Assembly (NCBI GenBank): GCA_016786705.1
Contig: JAEUVV010000007.1
Coordinates: forward strand, 186,001 to 250,000
Length of the DNA stretch: 64,000 nt
Reading direction: 5' to 3'
DNA from: Taibaiella sp.
GTDB taxonomy: Bacteria > Bacteroidota > Bacteroidia > Chitinophagales > Chitinophagaceae
The notes below the pieces were generated by a model, which saw nothing but the letters and a program-made list of their open reading frames with translations, was not told the origin of the DNA and ran no database searches. This document shows positions 36,901 to 44,696 of the stretch, piece by piece. The stretch's first letter is position 1; each line of letters begins with the position of its first letter. Position numbers and translations under genes: made by a program.

Positions 36901-37311
36901 AGCTTAAGAGGATATGACCAGAATGCGAGAAACGGTAATACCTTTGGGCTGATCAATGCAGAATTAAGAGTCCCGGTCTTTGAAACGTTTTTTAGAAAAC
37001 CGGTACAATCTACCATCTGGAAACACCTGCAGGCTGTAGCATTTGTAGATGTAGGCTCCGCCTGGGAAGGCCTGTTACCTGTTGTGCTCGGCCGCTCAGA
37101 CGACAGGCGCAATGTATACCGGGTACCTAATATACCCAATGCGCCCAGCCAGATGACCATTACTTTACCTTACAGCGGGGACGATAAGCTTGCCGTAGGT
37201 TATGGCCTGGGGCTAAGGACCATGATTTATGGCTACTTCTTCAGAGCGGACGGCGCCATGAATATTAACGGCCAATTCAGGTTGCACCTGGCCATGGGCG
37301 TGGACTTCTAA
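33907..37311 (+). CDS. Three-part outer-membrane protein: peptidase-like domain, WD40-like propeller, Omp85-like barrel
   Basis: A 1134-residue protein with a signal peptide (ending PGLWAQ). Residues 25-270 resemble a peptidase-MA-like domain (VKIYFYDRAG, LPKWFSEGYLNYMVDG), but the HExxH zinc motif is missing, so no protease activity is expected. Residues 290-640 have TolB/PD40-type propeller repeats (NVKVSPRGLDVAYVAWKHGE, SFMEDDDMIVFSAIKNGQ, GSRKGIAFISNRPE). A polar linker follows, then a barrel from about 715 to a C-terminal Phe. In the barrel SLRGY (Ser999-Tyr1003) matches the xRGY/F motif of loop 6 in Omp85 proteins, followed by LINAELRVPVFE. Role unknown; a surface or assembly function is likely. 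Confidence 0.72.
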   Translation: MNRKLLVASGILLATCTSPGLWAQTNTELFGQNRIQLRNFDWKYYQSDNVKIYFYDRAGVELSRYIAEQMEKDLAQVQKKMGDIVPNGLDIILYNSYDHFLQTNIGLASNNNIQNNNAGQVNIIGNKLVIYFTGRHEDIKRQLRSGLYSIILQKTLFGESLGDALRNSLVLDLPKWFSEGYLNYMVDGWDSKANSDWKALVMDPKQSKRFEELARHYPTLAGKAFWKYLIEKYGERNVKDFIFIAQNESSLNTATKALAGTKIVPMFDSLVAYYQGVYDNDAASQLDVNAETPLITIENKDPERTISNVKVSPRGLDVAYVAWKHGEFKVLLQKSEKVDGIAKNTISTIVSGGVINHNAKDDPEYPLLAWSNTGYKLGVIFKKYNLTYLRVFDAVKAKVTNYIISERKFDRILSFSFMEDDDMIVFSAIKNGQSDIFEYRMKRSQVNQITDDPYDDLEPVFVSGGSRKGIAFISNRPEPYINIKPLPNELPTGKMRGYFFNTTTKSYELTPLTPDVKGDVFQIIPYGPDNFSYLTNENGVVNRNVVLFKRNEWNKDVAVSIPVTNGNYGIMTHQYNPASKSIADAIKTNNGLNVYFRKVELPAPFGDLQPVNRTQAQLSEEPFLNNSKKDVLMQERQAPARSAAASDRNRVSIDSDGDLLQSRFSKDRDKAVRSEATNSLQSGSDADQQFKDSLKNASAEGRVMYVDSTFIKMRSLKYRRSFKPDFYSVRIDNNQLFTRYQNFSGNIYTPTLGGMLSASLYDKMEDYRFTGGYRLPVFTNGSAYFLQFDNFKKRVDWGLTYYREVRNLMATFVIGTPSGSMLMDYRLKPVLNMVQGYASYPLDMTKSIRLNAGLRQDRNTVKATDVISNYIENEDKYYITSRAEFIHDDTRMKALNIPDGLRLKFYGEYMYKLHDDNIYSSGDSLRNPRGGFFNVGFDIRNYTQVYKNITFAFRAAFAHSGGNEKVLHVLGGVDNALNAKQANYPFGINTYAFQSLTTSLRGYDQNARNGNTFGLINAELRVPVFETFFRKPVQSTIWKHLQAVAFVDVGSAWEGLLPVVLGRSDDRRNVYRVPNIPNAPSQMTITLPYSGDDKLAVGYGLGLRTMIYGYFFRADGAMNINGQFRLHLAMGVDF

Positions 37312-37329
37312 TCCGGCAACATAAAACCC

Positions 37330-37368
37330 AAAAAGCGTTAACTGATCTAATCATTTAACGCTTTTTTT
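37330..37368 (+). terminator. Terminator after the Omp85-like fusion gene
   Basis: AAAAAGCGTTAA pairs with TTAACGCTTTTT and is followed by more T. Confidence 0.85.
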
Positions 37369-37410
37369 GTTACTCCATCAACAGTATTATTGCTACCTTT
37401 AAAATAAAAA

Positions 37411-37971
37411 ATGAACCAAGATTTTTTAGACTCCGGTATCAAATTATTTGAATACTATAAATCACTGGCAGAAAAAGCCATGGCACAGGTTTCCGAAGAA
37501 CAGCTATTCTGGCAATATAATGAGAACAGCAATAGTATTGCCATCATTATACATCATCTTTGGGGCAATATGCTCAGCCGCTGGACGGACTTCTTAACCG
37601 CTGACGGTGAAAAAGCATGGCGGGACCGCGACGCTGAATTTGAAAACACTGCTGAAAGTAAGGAAGCGCTTTTTGCTAAATGGGAAGCCGGCTGGGAGTG
37701 CCTGCTCAACGCCCTTCGTCCGTTAAACGCAGATGATCTTGAACGGATCGTTTACATCCGTAACCAGGGGCATACTGTGATGGAAGCCATTACCCGCCAG
37801 CTGGCGCATTATGCCAGCCATGTAGGGCAAATTATCTATATCGCAAAAATGGCAGCACATCAACCCTGGCAAACACTTTCGATCGCCAAAGGCGCTTCAA
37901 AAGACTTTAATGAAGAAAAATTTGCACAAGAAAAAAGCAGGCAACATTTTACAGATGAATTTAAAGGGTAA
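37411..37971 (+). CDS. DUF1572 (DinB-like) protein
   Basis: A 186-residue four-helix protein of the DinB superfamily. Potential metal ligands are His48/His49 in IIIHHLWGN, and His133 and His137 in QLAHYASHVGQIIYIAKM. The body (NSIAIIIHHLWGNMLSRWTDFLTADGEK) is the typical DUF1572 start. Function is not known; relatives are bacillithiol- or mycothiol-dependent transferases. Transcription may start at a TACCTTTA box near 37395. Confidence 0.75.
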   Translation: MNQDFLDSGIKLFEYYKSLAEKAMAQVSEEQLFWQYNENSNSIAIIIHHLWGNMLSRWTDFLTADGEKAWRDRDAEFENTAESKEALFAKWEAGWECLLNALRPLNADDLERIVYIRNQGHTVMEAITRQLAHYASHVGQIIYIAKMAAHQPWQTLSIAKGASKDFNEEKFAQEKSRQHFTDEFKG

Positions 37972-38181
37972 TTGTTAATGGTTAATTATAAGTGATGGGT
38001 GATTTGTGATAAGTAACCAGAGATTAGTTAACATCAATGATTCCATTATTCGATAAAGGAGAGCAGATTTTGTTAATGATTAATGGTTAATTATAGCATT
38101 AATTTACCTATAACTATTCTATATTCACTTTTCACTATCCCCATCCACACTACAGGATCATGAATCAGCTTACAAATAAAA
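37972..38181. repeat. Gene-free spacer with TTAATGGTTAATTATA repeats
   Basis: GTTAATGGTTAATTATAA follows the DUF1572 stop (37974-37992) and nearly the same string recurs at 38080-38095 (TTAATGGTTAATTATAG), with GTTAATGATTAATGG just before it. No ORF, terminator or promoter can be made out. Confidence 0.5.
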
Positions 38182-39765
38182 CTATATGGCCCTCAAGCGC
38201 TCCTCTTCCAGGTCGATCTGGTACAGTTGCTGCCTGATAATCTCTTCATCAATTTTAGGATCCTTATTCAATTCCGTCAGGTATTTTCTTTGTATTTCGA
38301 GCACTTCTACAAAGATCTCTTTAGTCCGCTCATTCATCCAGCTATCATCTGCAGCTTTTGCCCGCTCCTCCCATTGCTTCATGAACAATTGCATCCCCTC
38401 GTGCCCGTTCATATCCTGCCCGTACTTTTCCTTTACAAATTCATAGACATGCTGCTTCAGGCCTTTCTTCATTTCCTTCCGGGTAGCCAATTCAGACTCC
38501 TCGTCAATAAAATCGTCAAAAATATGCCAGCGCCTGATGATGTAAGGCAGCGTAAGCCCCTGAACGACCAGCGTCAGCAATATGGCCACAAAAGTGACAA
38601 AAAGGATCAGGTTTCGTTGAGGGAAAGCCGCCCCGTTATCCAGGGTGACTGGTATAGATAAAGCCGCGGCCAGTGATACCACCCCACGCATGCCCGTCCA
38701 GCCCAGCAGCAAAGGCAGCAACAATGCACGCTTCCTGCTGCTGGCCTTTGGCACCACTCCCGGTCTGAAAATACGGGTAGCCAGCATGGCCGCGTAAGAG
38801 CTGATGATACGGGCAATGATCAATACTGCTGTTACCAGAACACCATAGCCAATAGCCGTGCGCAAAGGAATCCCTTCTGCACGGATGCCTGATACGATTT
38901 CCGGCAAATCCAGGCCGATAATTAGAAATACAATACCATTCAATATGAAAATAAAACTTTCCCAGACACTATAACCCCGTATCCGGCTACTGCTGCTGAG
39001 AAAGGTCAATCTTTGGGCAGACATATATAAGCCACCTGCCACTACTGCCAGCACACCCGAACAATGTAATTCTTCCGCTACCCAATACATGATGTAGGGT
39101 TCGATCAAGGTCAGCGCGATGTCAGAGGCAGCCTCGGTAGGCAGGCGTTTATGGAGCTGAACAAATATCCAGGCAAGGAGCAGGCCTATCCCTACCCCGC
39201 CCAATACCATCCATAAAAAACCTGTTGCCGCATCCTGCCATATAAACTGGCCGGTACCAACAGCGATCAGCGCAAACCGGAAAATGATCAACGAAGAAGC
39301 ATCGTTCAGCAAACTCTCCCCTTCCAGGACGGCCGAGGTTGTCCGGGGAATTTTTACAAATTTGGTAATCGCCCCGGTACTTACCGCATCAGGCGGTGAT
39401 ACAATACCACCGAGCAGAAACCCCAAGGCGATCGTAAATCCGGGAATATAATAATTGGTTACCACAGCCACCGAGAGTGCTGTAAAGAAGACCACCAGGA
39501 AAGCAAAGCTGGTAATCATACGCCACCATTTGCGCATTTCTTTAAAAGAAACTGACCAGGATGCTTCAAATAATAAGGGGGGCAGAAAAAAGAGAAAAAT
39601 AAGGTCCGGGTTAATTTTCAAGACCGGCAGCCCGGGAATAAAACTGATGAGCAGGCCACCAATCACTAATAGTATCGGGTAAGCGATCTTCAATTTCGCG
39701 GCCCACATGTTCAGCAAGACAATGGCAGCTATCATGGCCAGCAAAAAGGGTAATAATGTATGCAT
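38182..39765 (-). CDS. Na+(K+)/H+ antiporter of the CPA1 family
   Basis: A 527-residue transporter with about 12 membrane helices and a soluble C-terminal tail of about 110 residues rich in charged helices. The CPA1 ion-binding motif EGESLLNDASSLI is present, as is PPLLFEASWSVSF in the fourth helix region and GGIVSPPDAVSTGAITKFVKIPR. Such carriers exchange cytoplasmic Na+ or K+ for protons in pH and salt balance. The ATG at 39765 begins at the first helix (HTLLPFLLAMIAAIVLLNMW); the longer frame adds a doubtful helix. No regulatory neighbour. Confidence 0.88.
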   Translation of the reverse strand: MHTLLPFLLAMIAAIVLLNMWAAKLKIAYPILLVIGGLLISFIPGLPVLKINPDLIFLFFLPPLLFEASWSVSFKEMRKWWRMITSFAFLVVFFTALSVAVVTNYYIPGFTIALGFLLGGIVSPPDAVSTGAITKFVKIPRTTSAVLEGESLLNDASSLIIFRFALIAVGTGQFIWQDAATGFLWMVLGGVGIGLLLAWIFVQLHKRLPTEAASDIALTLIEPYIMYWVAEELHCSGVLAVVAGGLYMSAQRLTFLSSSSRIRGYSVWESFIFILNGIVFLIIGLDLPEIVSGIRAEGIPLRTAIGYGVLVTAVLIIARIISSYAAMLATRIFRPGVVPKASSRKRALLLPLLLGWTGMRGVVSLAAALSIPVTLDNGAAFPQRNLILFVTFVAILLTLVVQGLTLPYIIRRWHIFDDFIDEESELATRKEMKKGLKQHVYEFVKEKYGQDMNGHEGMQLFMKQWEERAKAADDSWMNERTKEIFVEVLEIQRKYLTELNKDPKIDEEIIRQQLYQIDLEEERLRAI

Positions 39766-39873
39766 CCGGTGTAAGCATAAAGTTAAAAAACTAAGATACA
39801 AAAAAAGCATATACCATACACAGGTTGCGCACAGCCGGATAATAATTATGACACTATAAAACGCTACTGAACC

Positions 39874-40572
39874 CTAAAGGATCTCCAATAACTCCCGCAG
39901 GCAGGCTATTTCAAAGGTTGGCTTATGCTCATGATCCTGCTTTCCCGGGTTAAAGTATACCTGGTCGATACCGGCACCCATAGCGCCTGCTATATCCACA
40001 TCCAGGTTGTCCCCGATCATTAAAGCCTGGTCCGCATTACTGTTAGTCAGGTTTAATGCATATTCAAAAATTCCGGGTTCCGGCTTAACGCTATTACTTT
40101 TCTCAGAAGTGATCACATGGCTGAAATAAGCACTCAGTCCTGTAGTTTCGAGTTTTTTCCATTGCGTATCTTCAAAACCGTTAGTGATCAGGCTCAGGTC
40201 ATAACTTTTAGCTTTACAATAATCCAGCACTTCAATTGTATGTGGAAACAATTGCTGTTGCCGGGGCAGGAGTTCAATAAAAACGGCGGCCATTTCCCGG
40301 GCCAGTTTTTCATTCGCGATCTTGAAATCCAGCAAGGCCAGCCACATACGTTTCCACTTCAGCTCTTCCCGCTTTATAAACCCTTTCCTGTAGCGGTCCC
40401 ACAAACGTTCATTATGCGCCTTGTACACCTGGTAGAAAGCTTCGAAATCAACGATGCCTGACTTGTCCAGCTCGAAGCTGCGGTAGATATAGTCCAGCGT
40501 GGCATAAGAATTGGCTTCAAAATCCCAGAGCGTATGGTCGAGGTCAAAAAAAAGAGTGCGGTACCGGTTCAT
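39874..40572 (-). CDS. HAD-family nucleotidase, YjjG type
   Basis: A 232-residue hydrolase. The HAD motif I DLDHT (Asp10, Asp12), motif II in LITNG, motif III lysine in SVKPEPGIFEYAL and motif IV GDNLDVDIAGAMGAG are all present. The cap domain and the LWDFEAN start match YjjG, which dephosphorylates non-canonical pyrimidine nucleotides (house-cleaning). The close family assignment is from memory. It lies 6 bp upstream of the DUF4286 stop and probably follows it in one transcript. Confidence 0.85.
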   Translation of the reverse strand: MNRYRTLFFDLDHTLWDFEANSYATLDYIYRSFELDKSGIVDFEAFYQVYKAHNERLWDRYRKGFIKREELKWKRMWLALLDFKIANEKLAREMAAVFIELLPRQQQLFPHTIEVLDYCKAKSYDLSLITNGFEDTQWKKLETTGLSAYFSHVITSEKSNSVKPEPGIFEYALNLTNSNADQALMIGDNLDVDIAGAMGAGIDQVYFNPGKQDHEHKPTFEIACLRELLEIL

Positions 40573-40578
40573 AAGCGA

Positions 40579-40887
40579 TTAATAATGCAGGGTTTCCATT
40601 ACGGTTCTGAAAGAAATAAAGGCATCGCCAAACAGTGCATATGCTTCCTGCCGGATTTCTTCATCGTATTCTTTTAAGAAAGTCTGGTAATTTTCTTCAC
40701 TATCGCAGTACATCTGTACCACGTACATCCGGCCTTCCTCATCATCATTTTCTCTTAATTTGCAAAACCTGAACTCGCCAAAAAGACCGGTAGCCAGCAT
40801 TTTAGGGATCCACACTTCTTTAATCCAGGTCTTCCAATCCTGCTCTATCCGGTGAGCCACTTTTGAAGTAACGTTTAAAATCAGCAT
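40579..40887 (-). CDS. DUF4286 protein
   Basis: A 102-residue ferredoxin-like (dimeric alpha/beta barrel) protein starting LILNVTSKVAHRIEQDWKTW and containing YVVQMYCDSEENYQTFLKEY, the DUF4286 pattern common in Bacteroidota. No catalytic function is known. The ATG at 40887 is the conserved start. It precedes the YjjG-type gene with a 6-bp gap, which suggests an operon. Confidence 0.78.
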   Translation of the reverse strand: MLILNVTSKVAHRIEQDWKTWIKEVWIPKMLATGLFGEFRFCKLRENDDEEGRMYVVQMYCDSEENYQTFLKEYDEEIRQEAYALFGDAFISFRTVMETLHY

Positions 40888-40953
40888 ATAATTTAAAAAG
40901 TTCAATATTAAATTTTCTGCAGCAGTCAAGAAGGCACAGAAAATTTTCAGGCA

Positions 40954-40961
40954 CAAAGGTA
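40954..40961 (-). promoter_or_regulatory. -7 box of the DUF4286-nucleotidase operon
   Basis: TACCTTTG on the minus strand, 67 bp before the ATG. Confidence 0.4.
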
Positions 40962-41003
40962 ATTTGAAAACTAAAAAGTAAAAATTAATTACTGTTGGTA
41001 CTT

Positions 41004-41038
41004 TTATAAAAAATGCGAACGCAAGAGCGTTCGCATTG
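41004..41038 (-). terminator. Terminator of hsp20
   Basis: On the minus strand AATGCGAACGC pairs with GCGTTCGCATT around TCTT, then TTTTAT. Confidence 0.85.
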
Positions 41039-41064
41039 TGGAAGTTTATGAATTCTTATACCTA

Positions 41065-41493
41065 TTATTTTACCGTGATCTCGATTTGCGTTGGTTTAAC
41101 GGCTTCTTTTTTAGGCAAAGTAACCTTCAAAATACCATGCTCATAGCTCGCGTTGATTTTCTCCGCGTCCACACTTTCCCCCAAAGTAAAGCTTCTTTTA
41201 AAGGACCTCGCTGCGAATTCATGACGCAATACCTTTCCTTTTGCTTCCTGTGCCGGTTCATTTTTTTCATAAGAGATCGTCAGCAGATTGTCTGCAACCT
41301 GCAGCTTAATATCCTCTTTATTGATCCCTGCGGCGAGCACTTCAATATTAAAAGTTTGCTCCGACTCAAAGATATTTACCGGTGGCTGCATTTTGTGGTT
41401 CAGGTGTTCTTCGCGGAACATTGGAGCCACTCTACCTTCAAATAAAGTTTCCATTAAATCACCGAAATTTCTCATTGCATTTGTGCTTTTCAT
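41065..41493 (-). CDS. Hsp20/alpha-crystallin small heat-shock protein
   Basis: A 142-residue ATP-independent holdase. It has the alpha-crystallin domain (PPVNIFESEQTFNIEVLAAGINKEDIKLQV) and the conserved A-x-x-x-x-G-V-L-type motif in the form ASYEHGILKVTLPKKEAVKP, with a short C-terminal IEITVK tail. It binds unfolding proteins after heat or oxidative stress. The upstream spacer contains an inverted repeat and a second inverted copy of its core, likely regulatory. It is monocistronic. Confidence 0.92.
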   Translation of the reverse strand: MKSTNAMRNFGDLMETLFEGRVAPMFREEHLNHKMQPPVNIFESEQTFNIEVLAAGINKEDIKLQVADNLLTISYEKNEPAQEAKGKVLRHEFAARSFKRSFTLGESVDAEKINASYEHGILKVTLPKKEAVKPTQIEITVK

Positions 41494-41568
41494 AATATTA
41501 TTGTTTTTATTTTATTGTTATACCAATTTGTTGAATAGGGTAAAACAAGTTTAATACCAGAAAAAACT

Positions 41569-41613
41569 AAAGACAAAATGTCTTTTTAAAAAATAAAAAT
41601 GAGCCATTTTGTC
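41569..41613 (-). promoter_or_regulatory. Inverted-repeat operator candidate upstream of hsp20
   Basis: AAAGACA-AAA-TGTCTTT (41569-41585) is a perfect 7-bp inverted repeat, 76 bp before the hsp20 ATG. The core GACAAAATG occurs again in inverted form at 41605-41613 (CATTTTGTC). The HrcA CIRCE element is not present. Which factor binds is unknown. Confidence 0.45.
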
Positions 41614-41729
41614 ATTATTTAATTAATTTTGTACTGAAAAATCGACAAACAAAGCTCATATAAAACAATAAATTAATACCAAATAAGCCAAAAAACATTT
41701 CTCTATTTCATTTATTTTTATGAAATTTG

Positions 41730-41797
41730 CAGTACTTACGATGGGTTAGTAAGTAAAGTTCGGGAGCCGTTACATTATTGTAATGGCTCTTTTTTTA
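41730..41797 (+). ncRNA. Candidate two-hairpin small RNA
   Basis: Between divergent genes, TACTTAC-(9 nt)-GTAAGTA (41733-41755) is followed by a standard terminator, GAGCCGTTACA / TGTAATGGCTC with a TTAT loop and seven T (41764-41796). No gene precedes the terminator on this strand. GAAATTTG at 41722-41729 resembles a -7 box. A transcript of about 68 nt with two hairpins would result. It could instead be an early-terminated leader of the vWA-like gene 190 bp downstream. The rest of the 490-bp spacer (41494-41983) holds only the hsp20 repeats and AT-rich sequence. Confidence 0.4.
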
Positions 41798-41983
41798 TGC
41801 CTGGTATACAGAAAAAATCAGTAGCCTCAATTCAGCTTTTATGCCTGCGCAAAAAACAAACAGCCGGAAAAACAAGCAAATCCAAGCGCAAAAATTCACT
41901 TCAGCACCGCAATAAAAAATCATGCTCATTAAAAAACCAAAAGCATATTACCCTATCTTTACGCAAAGCTTTGTAAAAAACAC

Positions 41984-43978
41984 ATGACCTGGCTATACTG
42001 GACGATCGCTATTATTTTTGGAATACTACTTGCTTTTTTAGTTTACAGAAAAGACAAACAAAAACAGGTGCCACTAAGATGGCTCCCTGCATTATTAAGA
42101 TTCTTCCTGGGTAGCTTAACCGCACTCCTGCTTTTAGCGCCTGTTTTCTCAGGCCTTTCGCATGAAGAAGAAAAACCTACCATCATCTGGTTGCAGGACA
42201 TTTCCACTTCCAATAAAAAATCACTCGGAGGCTTCGAGGCCAAATACAAAAGTCAACAGGCAGCACTGCTCGAACAACTAAAACAACAATATACCGTTCA
42301 GCAATTCGGCTTCGGTGCAGAACTTTACAAAGACAGCCTGCTTACCTATAACCAGAAAGCAACAAATATCACCCAGGCGCTGGAACAGATCAGCACGCAA
42401 TACCAGGACAAAAACCTGGGCGCTATCATTCTTGCCTCTGATGGTATTTACAACCAGGGCAGTAATCCTTCCTTTTTACAACTAGCCAAACCGATACCTA
42501 TATACAGCATTGCCCTGGGCGACAGCACCACGCCCAAAGACCTTAGCCTTTCTGGCATGTATGCCAACAAAACGGTTGCGCTCAACAACAACTTTGAACT
42601 CTTCGCGGACTTTGTAGCGACAGGACTGGAAGGCAAACAAACTACCGCATCCCTGATCCACCAGGGCAAAACTATCGCTACCCAGAACATTACGATCAGC
42701 AATAATAATTTTGCCGGAAGCCTGAGCTTCTCCACGAAAGCCAGCCAGGCCGGACCACAGAAATATACGATCAACATTGCCGCTACAGACGGGGAAACTA
42801 ACCTGCAAAACAACAGCCAGTCAGTAATCGTTGATGTAAAAGAAAAAAAGACCAAAGTATTACTACTGGCCCAGGCCCCTCACCCTGACATTGCCGTGAT
42901 CAAACAAGCACTAAATGAAGCAAGCCAGTTTGAGCTCGTTCAAAACCTAAGCGGTAACGCCCCGGCCAACATTAACGAGTTTGATATACTTATCGCTTAC
43001 CAATGCGTACCTAAAGAAAAAGTCGCGCTTCCGACCTGGTATATCGTGGGCACTGGAACCAGCCCAAATGCCCTCCCGGCACTTAAAGCAATTGCTCCCG
43101 GCATCACCTTCATCCCGCCACGGAGCATTAAACCAAATTTAAAAGAAACGTTCAACCAGTTTACCCTACCATCGGGCATTCGTGCGGTCCTGCCCAAAAT
43201 ACCCCCTATGTCGACTATTGTAGCCGGCCTGGCCCCAACAGAGCAGACACTACTTAACGATCAGTATGGCACTCCTATATGGAATTATTACCCCGGAGAA
43301 AAACCCAATAGCATACTGATCGGGGAAGACCTCTGGAGATGGTCGGTATATGAATACAAAAACTTCAACAACTACAATACCACCCATGAGCTGGTGCGGC
43401 AGACTTTAAGCTTCCTGCAGGTTGATAAGGATAATAAACCTTTTAAGATCAATGTGCTGAAGAACAACATAACCGATAATGAGCCCGCGATTGTCCTGGC
43501 AGAACTGCGCAACCCTAACGGCGAGCTGATCAACGAACCGGAAGCCAGGCTCAGCCTCAGCTCCGAAGGCAAAACACTTAATTATAATTTCGAAAAATCG
43601 GGTAATGCCTACCGCTTACAGGCAGGACTACTGGCGCCGGGCGACTACAACCTCAAAGGCACGGTAAGCTGGAAAGGCAAGAACTACGAAGATTTCGGGC
43701 TGCTGCACGTCAGCGATATCCCCCTGGAAGCGTTAAGAACTCACGCCGATTTCCAACTGATGCACCAGCTGGCCCACAAAAGCGGCGGCAGCTTTTTTAC
43801 CCAATACAACTTCAGCCAGCTGCAGGATAGCTTAAAGAACAACGCGCAAATAAAAACAATTATCCATACACGCTCACAAAACAAACCGATCATTGATGAA
43901 CGCTGGTTGTTTTTCTTAATCCTGGTACTGGCAAGCCTGGAATGGTTCCTGAGAAAATACTGGAACATGAACACTTAA
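41984..43978 (+). CDS. Membrane protein with a von Willebrand A-like domain
   Basis: A 664-residue protein with two N-terminal membrane helices (residues 4-20 and 36-55) and one near the C-terminus (WLFFLILVLASLEWFLRKYW). Between them is a vWA-like domain with a partial MIDAS, DISTS (Asp72, Ser74, Ser76), and beta-rich repeats typical of DUF4159/BatA-like proteins. It resembles the BatA-domain protein at 55825 in layout. Such proteins may sense or organise envelope stress; no function is proved. A TATCTTTA box lies 22 bp before the ATG. A beta carbonic anhydrase gene follows 18 bp later, so cotranscription is likely. Confidence 0.68.
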   Translation: MTWLYWTIAIIFGILLAFLVYRKDKQKQVPLRWLPALLRFFLGSLTALLLLAPVFSGLSHEEEKPTIIWLQDISTSNKKSLGGFEAKYKSQQAALLEQLKQQYTVQQFGFGAELYKDSLLTYNQKATNITQALEQISTQYQDKNLGAIILASDGIYNQGSNPSFLQLAKPIPIYSIALGDSTTPKDLSLSGMYANKTVALNNNFELFADFVATGLEGKQTTASLIHQGKTIATQNITISNNNFAGSLSFSTKASQAGPQKYTINIAATDGETNLQNNSQSVIVDVKEKKTKVLLLAQAPHPDIAVIKQALNEASQFELVQNLSGNAPANINEFDILIAYQCVPKEKVALPTWYIVGTGTSPNALPALKAIAPGITFIPPRSIKPNLKETFNQFTLPSGIRAVLPKIPPMSTIVAGLAPTEQTLLNDQYGTPIWNYYPGEKPNSILIGEDLWRWSVYEYKNFNNYNTTHELVRQTLSFLQVDKDNKPFKINVLKNNITDNEPAIVLAELRNPNGELINEPEARLSLSSEGKTLNYNFEKSGNAYRLQAGLLAPGDYNLKGTVSWKGKNYEDFGLLHVSDIPLEALRTHADFQLMHQLAHKSGGSFFTQYNFSQLQDSLKNNAQIKTIIHTRSQNKPIIDERWLFFLILVLASLEWFLRKYWNMNT

Positions 43979-43996
43979 TCTTTAACAACATACCAT

Positions 43997-44623
43997 ATGA
44001 ACATTGAACAGTTATTTGAAAACAACAAACAATGGATCGCTGAACAGTTAAAAAATGACAGCGATTACTTTAACAAACTAGCCTCCGGCCAGACCCCCAA
44101 GATCCTTTATATCGGTTGCTCCGACAGCCGGGTTACGGCTGAAGAGATCATAGGACTGAAACCCGGGGAAGCCTTCGTACACCGGAATGTAGCCAACCTG
44201 GTGAACAATGTGGACCTGAATGTCATGTCTGTGATCAATTACGCGGTAGAACATTTAAAAGTGGAGCATGTGATCGTATGCGGGCACTACAACTGTGGCG
44301 GCGTTAAGGCTGCAATGCAATCGGCAGACCTGGGCATCCTGAACCCCTGGCTGCGGAATATCCGCGACGCTTACCGCCTTAACAAGGAAGAGCTGAATGC
44401 TATTGAGGATATAGACCAGCGCTACGACAGGCTGGTAGAAGTCAATGTAAAAGAGCAATGTATCAATGTGCTTAAAACCGCTGTAGTACAAAGAGCTGTA
44501 AGAGATCGTGGCCTTACGGTGCATGGCTGGGTTTTTGACCTGCGCAATGGCCAGGTAAAAGACCTGAACATCGATTTCCAGAAGCACCTGGAAGCGATCC
44601 GCGAAATTTATCGCCTTGATTAG
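43997..44623 (+). CDS. can: Beta-class carbonic anhydrase
   Basis: A 208-residue zinc enzyme interconverting CO2 and bicarbonate. The zinc ligands are Cys41 and Asp43 in CSDSRV, His97 and Cys100 in HYNCGG; HRNVANLV is also conserved. The Asp-containing site is of type II-like (gated) or active form depending on pH. Length and motifs fit the beta family. It follows the vWA-like gene and ends before a strong terminator. Confidence 0.94.
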   Translation: MNIEQLFENNKQWIAEQLKNDSDYFNKLASGQTPKILYIGCSDSRVTAEEIIGLKPGEAFVHRNVANLVNNVDLNVMSVINYAVEHLKVEHVIVCGHYNCGGVKAAMQSADLGILNPWLRNIRDAYRLNKEELNAIEDIDQRYDRLVEVNVKEQCINVLKTAVVQRAVRDRGLTVHGWVFDLRNGQVKDLNIDFQKHLEAIREIYRLD

Positions 44624-44648
44624 TACATAAGATCAAAACTTAAAAACA

Positions 44649-44683
44649 AAGAAGGCCTTGCAATAATCATGCAAGGCCTTCTT
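44649..44683. terminator. Bidirectional terminator between can and the S9 peptidase gene
   Basis: AAGAAGGCCTTGCA pairs perfectly with TGCAAGGCCTTCTT around ATAATCA. The A- and T-tracts are short. Confidence 0.75.
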
Positions 44684-44696
44684 GTATCCAAAATTA

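Noticed and set aside
41797..41976. 59-residue lysine-rich frame after the sRNA-like terminator
   Set aside because: Starts at the T-tract and has the composition expected from AT-rich DNA; no promoter or domain.
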